A stretch of DNA of 64,000 bases from Saccharina japonica (Eukaryota > Sar > Phaeophyceae > Laminariales > Laminariaceae), in NCBI GenBank assembly GCA_008828725.1, contig MEHQ01000818.1, positions 1 through 64,000 on the forward strand. Direction: 5' to 3'. The translations under genes and the position numbers were made by a program. Of the stretch, positions 27,401-39,400 are shown in pieces (the stretch's first letter is position 1; each line of letters opens with the position of its first letter). The notes beneath the pieces were generated by a model, which saw only the letters and a program-made list of their open reading frames with translations, was not told the DNA's origin and made no database searches.

Positions 27401-30400
27401 AGGTGCAACAACCAAGGCACCGTCCCACACCATCAGTCAGTGCTCATATAGAACCACATACTCGATGCCTGCCGTTCCCTTCACGTTTCTAATGCGGCCA
27501 AAGCAGAAACCAAGTATGCGTGGATATTGGACGTCAAAACCACGCCAGTATGGTTTTCGTCTACCTTTGTTGCTCGTCGTTGGAGTCGTCCTGTGGACGC
27601 TAGAAGACTTTCGATATCTGCCGTGAATTAAACTTGAGTGTGCCGCCGTTTGGGTAGCGCCATAGTAGATTGGGCATGTGTTACTGGCTTCAACTCAATC
27701 TAGTTTCGTACCTGATTCTGCATAGCTTGTGGTTGACGGCGACGTCACCGACACCGCGGTCGGCGTGCTGAACATCTCTGCTAACCTCCTCGCCGTACTC
27801 TCACGATTACCTCAGGTCCCACTAAAATCGCCGATGAAGTCACTACCAGCCAGGGCCCAACAACGCAGGCGCCGTTAGACATCATCGGTCAGTGCTTCCC
27901 GGACCATAGCGAGCCGTGTGGTTTATCCATGCAGTGCCTTTGCTGTTGCTAATAGCGCCAAAGTTAGAACTCAGTATATCTGGATATTGTATATGCTGAA
28001 CACCCTAGGTTTAAGGTCGGCTACCAATTTTGTTCGTGATTGGAGGGGCGTCCTTGACGCCAAACACCTTCTAACTCTGCTGTAAATTTAACCTGAGTGT
28101 ACTGCATTAGCCGATGTAGCGACATCGCCAGTTCACCAGGTTGTACTATCGTCGATAAAACCCAGTTACAATAATGCTATATATTCTGCAATTACCGGCG
28201 CCGTCATCGACACCACGGTCGGCGTTCCTGAACATCTCTGCTTGCCGTCTTGCCATACTTCCATGCTCATCGCAGGTCCCACCCTGGTCGCCACAGAATC
28301 CCCTACCACCCAGGGCCCAACAACCCGGATACCGTCCAACATTAAAAGTCAGTACTGACGAATCCTTAAGGAACCATGTGTTTGATGCACAATATGTTTT
28401 TCGCGTTACCCATTCCGTCAAAGAAGGTCCAAAGAATATGTGGATATTGGATACACACAAAACGCCAGTATGGAGCTCGTGCCTCCATTGTTCGTCGTTT
28501 GAGTGATCCCGTGGAGGCTAGAAGTTTCCGAATGTCTGCTATAAATTCAACCTGAGTGTGTTACCGTAGCCTGTGTACCGCCACCACAGAACTTCCCAGG
28601 TTGTTCCGTCAACAAAACGTAGTTACAATACCTAATGCTGCATATTCTGTAATTGACGGCGACGTCACCGACACCGCGGTTGGCGTTCCGAACACGTCTG
28701 CTCACGTTCTCGCATTTCTCGCGCACCTTCGTCAGGTCCCACCTATGTCCCCACGAAGGCCCCTAACACCAAGGGCCCAACAACGCAGGCCCCGTCTGGT
28801 GTCATTGGTCAGTGCTGTCATACTGATACGGAGCCATGTAGTTGGTGCATACCTCTCATTTGCCGTTGCAAATACCGCCGATGCAAAACCCTTGTAGTAT
28901 ATATATATTGTATGTCCCAAACAGCCTAGCGTACTGAGCAGTTACTGCTGTCGTCCGTCGCTGGGCCATCCAGTCGGCGCCGGAAGTCGTCGAATCTCTG
29001 CTGTAAACTAAACCTGAGTGTACTGTATTAGCGTGTGAAGCGTGATCGTGAATGTTCCATGTGGTACTGTCAATACAACCTATTAATCGTTACAATACCT
29101 GATGCTAAATATCTTGTATTTGACGGCACCGGCACCGACACCGCGGTCATCCTTTCACACATCTCTGCTCTTCTTTTCGCCATACCTGCACGCTCATCGA
29201 AGGTCCCACCGAAGTTGCCATGGAATTCCGTATCACCCAGGGCCCAACAACCCAGGCGCCGTCCGATACCATTGGTCAGTGCTGCCGATATCGTAAGAGA
29301 CCATGTGTTTGATGCATATTGAGTTGTTCACAGTATAAATCGCGCCAAAGCATAAACCAAGTACATTTGGATCTTGAATATAAGAAAACGTCAGTACTGA
29401 GGTTTGCTACATCTGCTGTTCGTGGTATGATATATTCCCTTGACGCTGGAACTCTTCGAATCTCTGCTGTACATTCAACCTGAGTGAACTGCATTAGCCT
29501 GTGTAGCGCCATCATCGAATGCCCCATGTTTTATGGTCGTCAAACCAACCGAGTTACAACACCTGATGCAGCTTATCCTGTAAATAGTGGTGCCGTCACC
29601 GACACCGCGGTCAGCATTCCAAACATCACTCCTTGCCTTCTCGCCATGCTCGCACGCCCATCTCAGATCGCACCCAGGTCACCACGGAAGGTCCTATTGC
29701 CCAGGGGCCGGCAACCCAGACACCGTCCGACATCGTTGGTCAGTGCTGCCGAGAGCTTAAGAAAATCTGCATTTGATACATACTGTGTAATTCACGTTAT
29801 CAGTTCCGCCAAAGCCGGAGCCAAGTATATGTGGATATTTGGTGTCCCAAACACACCAGTATAAAACTCGTTTTCCTCTGTTGTTCTTTGTTTGAGCTAT
29901 ACCGTAGGCGCTAGAAGTCGTAGGATAGCTGCGGAATATGCGACGTGACTGTACTACCGTAACCTGTGTAGCGATACTGTGAATTATCCATGTACTGTCG
30001 TCAATAAATCGGAGTTACAATATCTGATGCTGTGTATCCTTTAGTGGACGACCACATCGTGGACACCGCGGTCGGCATTCCCAACATGTCTACCCGCCTT
30101 CTCGCCACACTCGCACGCTTATCTCAGGTCCCAATCAAGTCGCCACGGAGGCTCCCATTACCCAGGGCCCAACAACGCAGACACCGTCCGACATCACCGG
30201 TCAGCGCTGCCCAGATCATAGCGACAAATGTAGCTACTGCATACCGTGCCCTTCACGTTGCTTATATCGCCAAACCGGGAACCAAGTGCATATGCATGTT
30301 GTATTTCTAAACCATACCGGTATTGAGATCGGCTATTTTTGGCTTTTTTCGTTTTGGCGATCCCGTGATCACGAGAATGCTTCAGACCTCTACTGTATAT

Positions 30401-33400
30401 ATCACAGGTGTTGGTCTTTCATTGTTTTCAAATATATAACCTGAGTGTACTGCCTTAGCCTGTGTAGCGCCATCGTGAATCGAACAAGTTGTATTGTCGT
30501 GAATTCAACCTACTTTGTTTGCAATACCCCATTCTGCATATCCGGTGATTGGCGGCGACGTAACCGACAACGCGGTCGGCGTTCCGAACGTAATTGCTAG
30601 TCTTCTAACCACACTCCCATTCATATATCAGGTCCCACTCATATCGCCACGGGAGCCCCTGTCACCCAGGGTCCAACAAGGCAGGCACCGTCCGACATAA
30701 TCGGTCAGTGCTGCCCTGGTCATGGGGAGAAACGTAATGCATCCATACCGGTTGCTAATACCGCCAAAGTCAGAACCAAGTACGCGTATATGTGGAGTGT
30801 GTATATCTCGAACACGCCAGTGTTGAGGTCAGCTACTTCCGACCTTTGTCGTTTGAGGAATTCCCTCAACGCTAGAAGTCTTCGACCTCTGCTGCAAACT
30901 AAACTTGAGTGTACTGCATGAGTCTTTGTAGCGCCACCCCAAAGTGGCTGTGTTATACTATCGTCAATAAAACCTGGCAACAGTACTTGATGCTGCATAC
31001 CCTGTGTGACAAAGACTTCAACGACATTGCGGTCCGCCTTCGGAACATCTCTGCTAGCCTTCTCGCCATACCTACAGGCCTATAACCCAGGCCCCGACAA
31101 CCCAGGCACCGTCCGACATCATCGTTGATTGCTGCCTTAATGAAAGGGAGCCATGAAGTTGATGCGTACCGTGCATTTCCCGTTGTTGATGCCGCCAAAG
31201 CCTGAACAAAGTACATGAGGATATTTAATATCTTGTACACGCCAGTGTATACGTCAGCTACGTTTGTAATTTGTAGTTTGAGCATTCCCCTCGAAGATAA
31301 CCTTGTACCACCGTTTGTAATAAATCCAACCTGACTGTACTGCAATAGTCTATGTAGCGCAATCGCAAATTGCCCATGTTGTACTATCGTTGATACAACC
31401 TACAGTAGTTACAACACATGCTGCTACATATCCTGTAGATGACGGGGCCGCCACCGATACTGTGGTCGACGTTACGAACATATCTGCTCACCTTATCGCC
31501 ATACATGCACCCCCGTCCCAGGTCCCACTCAAGCCACCACGGAAGCCTATATTACCCAGGGCCTAACAACCCAGACACCGTCTGACATCCTTGGTCAGTG
31601 CTGCCGAAATCTTAAGGAACCATGTATTTGATACATGTTGTGTGTTTCATGTTACCAATTCCGTCAAAACAGGAACAAAGTATATTCGGATACTGAATGT
31701 TTTTAACGCGCCAGTATTAAGATCATCTACCTTTGTCGCTCCTGGATAGAACGATCCCGTGGACGCTAGAAGTCTTTAAAGCTATGCTGTTAATTCAACC
31801 TGAGTGTACCGCCGTAGCCTGTGTAGCGCCATCGTGAATTGCTCATGTTGTACTTGTCAAGCCAACATAGTTACAATAGATTATGCTGCATAACTTGTGA
31901 TTGATGGCGACGTTACCGGCACCGCGATCGGCGTTCCAACCGTCTCTGCTCATCTTCTCGCCACACTTGTACGACCATCTCAGGTTCCACCCAGGTCCCC
32001 ACGCAAACCCCGACTACCCAGGGCCCAACGACACAGGCACCGTCCGAAATCATCGGTCAGTGCCCAAATCAAAGGGATCCATGTTGTTTATACATACCGT
32101 GCCCTTCGCGTTGCTAATACCGCCAAAGCAGGAACCAAATATATCTTGATATTGCACGCCAGTGCATATGTCAGTTAATTATGTCGTTCGCCGTTTGAGT
32201 GATCCCGTCGACGCTGGACGTCCCCGAATATCTGCTGTAAACTCAACCTGGGTGTACTGCAGTAGCCTGTATTGAGCCCTCGTGAATTTCCCATGTTGTA
32301 CTATCCTCAATGCAACATAGTTACAGTACCTTATACTACGTACATATCCTGTATTTGACGCCTCCGTCACCGACATCGCGGTGATTGTTGCGAACATCTC
32401 TGCTCGCCTTCTCGATATACCTGCACACCTATCTCAGGGCCCACCGAAAGCGGCACGATATCCCCTATCACCCAGAGCCCCACAATGCAGGCCCCGTCCG
32501 ACACAATGGGTCAGTTCTGTCCAGCTCTTAAGGAACCATGATTTTTATGCATATTTTGTGTTTGTCGTTACCAGTTACACCAAACCAAAAAACACTTAAA
32601 CGGGTATATTGTATGTCCAAACTAAGCCAGTGTGGAGCTCGTCTACCTCTGTTGTTCGTCGTTTGAGCGATCCCGTGGCCGCTCTACAGTAAGTCTTGAA
32701 ATCTTTGCTGTAAGTTAAACCTGAGTGTACTGCCGTGGCCTGTGTACCGCCATCGTGAATTGCCTATATTGTACTGTCATCATAGCCTAGTCACAATACC
32801 CGATGCTGCGTATCCTGATATTGACAACGACGTCACCGATACCGTGGTCGGCAATCCGACCATTTCTGCTCGCCTTGTCGCCATACTCGCACGCCTATCG
32901 CAGGTCCCACCCAAGTCACCACGGAAGCCGCTACCACCCAGGGGCCAACAGCGCACCCCCACATCGGTCAGGACTGTCCAGATCATAAGGAGCCATGTAG
33001 TGTATGCATACCGTGCCCTTCATGTTGGGACATGAACCAAGGATATGTGAAAATAGTATATATCCCAAACGCACCAGTGTATAGGTCGGTTCCCTCTGTC
33101 GTTTGTCGTTTGAGCTATACCGTGGATGCTAGAAGTCTTAGAATCACTGTTGTAAATTCAACTTGAGGGTACTGCATTAGCCTAGGTAGCGCCATCATGA
33201 ATTGCCTATACTGTACTATCGTCAACACAACCTAGTGCAGTTACACTACCTGATGCTACCTATTCTGTAATTGACGCCTCCGTCACCAACCCAATGGTCA
33301 TCGTTTCGAACATTTCTGCTCGCCTTCTCGCCATACCTGCACGCCTATCTCAGGTCCAACCGAAGTCGGCACGGAAGCCTCTGTCACCCCGGGCCCAACA

Positions 33401-36400
33401 ACGCAGCCACCATCCAACGTCATTGGTCAGTTCTGCCGAAATCTCGAGTAACCGTGTATTTGATGCATACAGTGTGCTTCACGTTACCAATTTCACCAAA
33501 GCTGAAACCAAGTATATGTGGATATTGGATGTCCAAAATAATCCAGTGCGGAGCTCGTCTACCTCTGTTATTCGTCGTTTGAGCGATCCCGTGGACGCTA
33601 GAGGTCTTCGAATCTCTGCTGTAAATTCAGCATGAGTTTACCGCTGTAGCCTGTGTAGCGATATCGTGAATTGCCCATGTTGTACTTACGTTAATATATC
33701 CTAGGTACAATACCTGATGCTGAATATCCCGTAATCGACGGCGACGTAATCGACACCGTGGTCGGTGTTCCGAACATCTCTGCTCTCTCTTTCGGCATAC
33801 TCCCTTGACTTCCTCAGGCCCCTCTCAAACCGCCACGGGAGCCCCTACCACCGTGGGCCCAACAACGCAGGCTCCGTCCGGAGTCATCGGTCCGTGGCAG
33901 ATCTGAGCTGAAGGAACCATGTATTTGATGCTGTGTTTCACGTTTCCAATTATGTCAAAGTCAGAACCAAGTAGACATAGATATTGGATGTCAGAAAGAG
34001 ACAACCATTAAGTGCAACTAACTCTGTAGGTTGTCGTTTGAGCGTTCCCCTCGACGTGGCGTTTCGTTCAATCCCTGTTGTATAGATGCCGCCTCAGAGT
34101 AACCCCCTAGCCTATGCAGAGCTACTGTGAGCTGCCTATGCTGTACCATCGTCATTCCAACCTAGTTTCAATGCGACCTGTTACACACCATGTTATTGAC
34201 GGCACCATCACCGACAATGCGGTCGGCGTCTCGACCTTCTCTTCTCGTCTTCTCGTGTTACTTCCACGCCTACCTCAGGTCCCGGCGGCCCGGAAGATCT
34301 TATCGCCCACGGCCCAACATCCCAGGCTCAATCTGACGTCATCGGTTAGTACTACTGATATAACAAGGAATTATGTAGTTGGTTCATACAATGCCTATAA
34401 CGCTGCCAGTACCGCCAAAGCCAGAACCGAGTATGTTCAAATATAGCATGCCAGAAACAGACGAGTATGGAGTTCGACGATCTCTGTACTTCATCGTTTG
34501 AGCGACCCCCTCGACGTGACAAGCCTTCAAATCTGTGCAAAACTCTATACCTCAGAATATTCCACTAACCTGTGTAGATTCATCGTAAATTGCCTATGTT
34601 GTGCCATCTTCAGTGCGAACTACAGTAGTTACAATTTCGGATGCTACCAATAAAGTAAAGGATGCTTCCGTAGCTGAAAACGCGGTCGACCTTCCGGGCA
34701 TCTCTGCTCGGCTTCTCGCGTACTCGCACGCCTAACCCAGGTCCAACTAAACTCGACAATAAAGCCCCAATCACCAAGAAACGAACAACGCAGCCACCGT
34801 CGGGCACCATCAGATAGTGCTGCCCCTATACGAAGGAACCGCGTAATTCGTTATATAATGCCTTTGACGTTGCCAATACGACCAAAGCCAGAAATAGGTA
34901 CGTGTGGAAATTGCATGCCAGACACATACGGTATTGAGGGCTGCTGCACCTGTAGTTCGTCGTTTTCGCGATCACCTCGACGTTTAAAGTATCTTAATAT
35001 CTCTTGGTATTCAACCCTAGAATAGTTCCCAAATGTGTGTGGAGAAATCGTGAGTTATGATGTTGTACCATCGGGAGTCCGACCTAGCTACAATGCAGGA
35101 TGCTACACGTCTTAAAAATGATGATGCCTTCACTGACACCGCGGTCATGTTTCTGAAGAAATATACTCGCCCCCTTGCCATACTCGCACGCCTACCCCAG
35201 ATCAACTCCAGTCGCAACAGAACCACATATCACACATCGCCCAATAACGCAGGCACCGTCTAAGACCATCGGTTAGTGCCCTCTCTACATGAAGGAACCA
35301 TGTAGGTTGGTGCGTACCGTATACTTCGTTTTGCGAAAACCGCCGAAGCTAGACACAAGTATACTTAGGTATTGTTGTTGTCTTCACATTAAAAACCGTG
35401 CCGGTCTCTCTATCCAGTACCTCCATCTGTCCGTACTAATCCAACACTTGACACGGTCGATTCCCGTGGTCACAGGCTAACTTACCCAAACAAAGGTATA
35501 CTGAAATAAAAGTGGAACCCGAAGGGTCCGCAAAGCGATCAAAGCCAGTCAAAAACAGATAGTCTGGAGCCCTCCGCTCCCCTCTAAACGCTATGTGAAG
35601 GTCAAAATAAAACTGGAAAGGTTAACATCACCAATCGGGGGTATACGCCCCCTGATTCTATCTTGGTGCCCCTATAATGCCGGGGTGTTCCGTGCCGGGT
35701 TCACGCCGGTCAGGCAAACAAAATCGAGTCCTCCACCCCGATTCTAAACGCAGACATGGTACGGGGGAAGGGAACTATGGTCCCGTGCGACTGATGTACC
35801 CCCGGCCTGCGAGCAGTGTACCTGCAAAAGGTCAAAAACAACGAAGGGAAAAGACAAAGGCAAAGACAAAGAGACAAGTCAAAAGTGCAAGCAAACACTC
35901 AAACAGACAAGACCACAGAGACAGCACAGACACGTCATCCCGAGGGGGTGGTGCAATGGTGCGGCGGTGGGGGGAGGGGAAAACAAAAAGTAACAAACAA
36001 ACAGTCCAGGAGAGTCAATCCGGCACATATCGCGCCACTTGGTCCGCCATTTCTCGCTTGTTTTCTTGCCTCGCCGATTCGCCCTTCTTCCGCACCCCTC
36101 CCGTCCCGTTGGTTCTTGGCGTCTCTTTATTATTGCTGCGCTCTTTGTCTCGCTTGGTCGTTCGTTTTCGGCTAGCCTCCTCTTCGTCCTTGTGCCAGGA
36201 GGTCATAAACCTCTCAGCTCCCTGCAGCAATCCCTTGTACCACTGCCTTCCTCCCTTCACCTTCGCTGCTTCCGCTCAAACTGAATTCGGGATTCCGAAG
36301 ACACGTCTCTGGTCGTCCGTAGAGCCGTGCGTAGCTCCGAACGCTTTGGAGTCGTCCTTCAGGCACGTCTGCCAGTTCCGCTCCGGGCACCCCGCGCCCG

Positions 36401-39400
36401 GGTCCTTCCCTCCCACCAGCTCCCCGAACATGAGTCGTTTCGGGAGTCGCCCGTCTGGCTGCCTTACCACGGCCCCCGCGAACAGCAGGCGCCGCTGCCG
36501 GACAGTGGCTTCCACGCTCTGGCACCCGACCCTCTTGAGGGCCTGATAAGTAGGACAGCTGCCGGTAGGTGCCTTGCTTGCGCTGGTACCCAATAACTCG
36601 CAGCAGCAGCCGGTGGTGTATCGTCCGCAGCAGTCGGTAGTGGTCGCGACGTGGGGCCCATGTCATGCAACCGTACAGCAGTGCCTCCATCGCCTCCGCT
36701 TGAAGCAGGCGAGTCTTGAGTCGAAACGGTGCTCCCGGCCTATCGAAGAGCTCCGGGCCATACCTCCTGACGCACGCCGACGCTGCTCTGCTGCTGAAGT
36801 TGATCTCCCGGGTGAGGTCGCCATGTTCGTTGACGAGGCCGCCCAGGTACCGGAACTCGAGGGTTTGGGTGTATTTCTGCCCCGCTGCTTCAATGATCAG
36901 CGGCAGCGGGGGAGGTGTTGGCTGCTTCTCCTTTACGCGCATCAGGAGAGTCTGCGTCTTCTTCTCCGACACAGTCAGCCCGAACTCCCCAAACACCTGC
37001 ACGATAATGGTCATCATCCTCGCCAGTCCATCGGCGGACCTCGATACAACGCCGGCGTCATCGGCATAAAGCATCCCCCACACCGCCCTCCGTACGCGGT
37101 CGAGTGGTGTCTAGGTCGTCAGAAATACCCCCATATTGAAGTCGGTTACTTCTGTAGATCATGATTGGAGCGATCCATACCACAGCAGATGTCTTCGAAT
37201 ATTGTTTCTACACTCCACTCGAGCGTACAGCCTTACCCTGTGGAGGGCCTTTGTAAATTTCCCATGTTGTACTATCGCGAATTCGATGAAGTTACGTCCT
37301 AGAACTAAAGGTGCCGTTACCGACACCGCCGTCGTTGTTCCAACCATCTTTGCTCGCTTTCTTGCGACACGCCCACGCCTATCCCAGGTCCCACTCAAGT
37401 CGCCACGGAAACCCCTGTCACCCAGGACCAACCAACCCAAGCACCGTCCAACACCATCGGTTAGTACTGCCCATATCTGAGTAAACCAGGTACCGTGTGG
37501 TTTGCGTCGCCAATACCGCCAAAGGAAGAACCTAGGGTTTGCGTAAATTTGAGGTCGCCATACACAGGCCCGTATTGGGTCGGCTACCTTCGTCGTTCGT
37601 CGTGTGAGCGAACATATCAACGCTCGACGTATTTGAATATGTGTTGACATTCCAACTGAGTGTACTTCGCCTGTGGAGAGCAATAGGTAAAACCCCATGT
37701 TGTTCCATTGTGAATCCGACAAGCTACAATGCAGGAGTCGCCCTCTTGCCATACTCGCACGCCCCCCCCAGGTCCTACTCAGGTTGCCACGGAAACCCCT
37801 GTCGCCCAGGGCCAAACACCCCAAGCACCGTCCAACACCATCGGTTAGTGCCACCCAAATCTGAGTAATGATGTAATTGATGAACACCATGTGGTTCGCG
37901 TTGGGATTACCGCCTAAGCGAAAACCAAGCCTTTGTGGAAACTGGAGGTCGACAGACACAGGCCGGTATTGAGGTCGAAAAACCTCTGTAGTTTGTCGTT
38001 TGGGCGAACACCTCGACGCTAGAAGTATTTGAATGTCTATTGGCATTCAACCTGGGCGTACATTCTTCGCCTGCGAAGAGAAATTGTGAATTAGGCATGT
38101 TGAGCCATCGAGACTCCGACCTAGCTATCATGCAGGATGCTACACGTCTTAAAGATTACGACATCGTTACCAACATCGCAGCTATTGTTCCGAGCATCAA
38201 TGCTCGCCCTCTTGGCATACTCGCATGCCTACCCCAAGCCACACTCAAGTCGCAACAGATATCCCTGTCACTCAGGGGCAAATAACGCAACACCGTCCAA
38301 GATCATCAGTTAGTGTTGTCCATACCTGAACGAACCATGTAGTTGTTGCGTATGGTGTGTTTGTTGCTTCGAATACCGCCAAAGCCAGACCCACGTATAC
38401 TTGGATATTGTACGTCGCCAGCAAAATGCCAATATTAACATCCGTTACTTCTGTAAATCGTGATTGAAGCGATCCATACACGCTAGTGTAGATGCATTAT
38501 AATATTTTCAGTAAACTTCATCTGAAAATGCAACCTTGGCCTGTCTAGGGCCTTTGTAAATTGCCCCAAGTTGTACAATCGTGAATCCGATCAAGTTACA
38601 GTGCTGCATGCTGCACGTCTTTTCATCGACGGCGCCGTTACCGATACTGCGGTCGCCGTTCCGAACATGTTTGCTCGCCCACGTTTCACACTCGCACGCT
38701 TATCGCAGGTCCCACTCAAGTCGCTACAGAACTCCCTGTCACCCAGGGCCAACCAACCCCAGCACTGTCCAACACCACCGGTTAGCGCTGCCCACATCTG
38801 AGCGAACGATGTGGTTGATGTACACCGTGTGGTTCGCGTTGTTATTACCGCCCACCAACAAACAATGATGTGCGGAAATTGTAGGTCGTCAGGCACAGAC
38901 CCGTATTAAAGTCGGCAACCTCTGGGTTCGCTGTTTGGGTAAACGTCTCGACGTTTGACGTTTTTTTTTTAATATTTGGGGACATGAAACCTGAGTGTAC
39001 ATCCTTCGCCTGTGAAGAGAAGTCGTGGAATGCCCATGTTGTACCATCGGGAATGCACCCTAGCTACGATGAAGGATGCTATAAGCCATACAAATGACGA
39101 TGCCGTCACCGACACCGCGGTCATGGTTCCGACCATCTATGCTCGCCCATTTGTCGTACTTGCTCTCCTATTCAAGGTCCCACTCAAATTGCCACGGAAA
39201 CCCCTGTCACCCATGGCCCAACCATCCAAGCGCCGTTCAGCACCATCGGTTAGTGCTGCGCTGATCTGAGTAAACCATGTAGTTGACGCACGCCGTGTGA
39301 TTCGCATTGCTATTACCGCCAAAGCCAGACATAAGTATTTGTGGAATTTGTAGGTCGCCAGACACAGGCCCGTATTGAGATCTGCTACGTCTATAGTTCG

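Noticed and set aside
30953..31345. Recurrent minus-strand open frames of 60-140 codons throughout the array
   Set aside because: They recur only because the repeat unit recurs, start at arbitrary codons and are broken by non-triplet indels from unit to unit.
35677..36546. 289-codon open frame on the + strand
   Set aside because: It is the complement of the LINE remnant and its 3' part. Low-complexity text with no domain; the minus strand carries the YADD motif.
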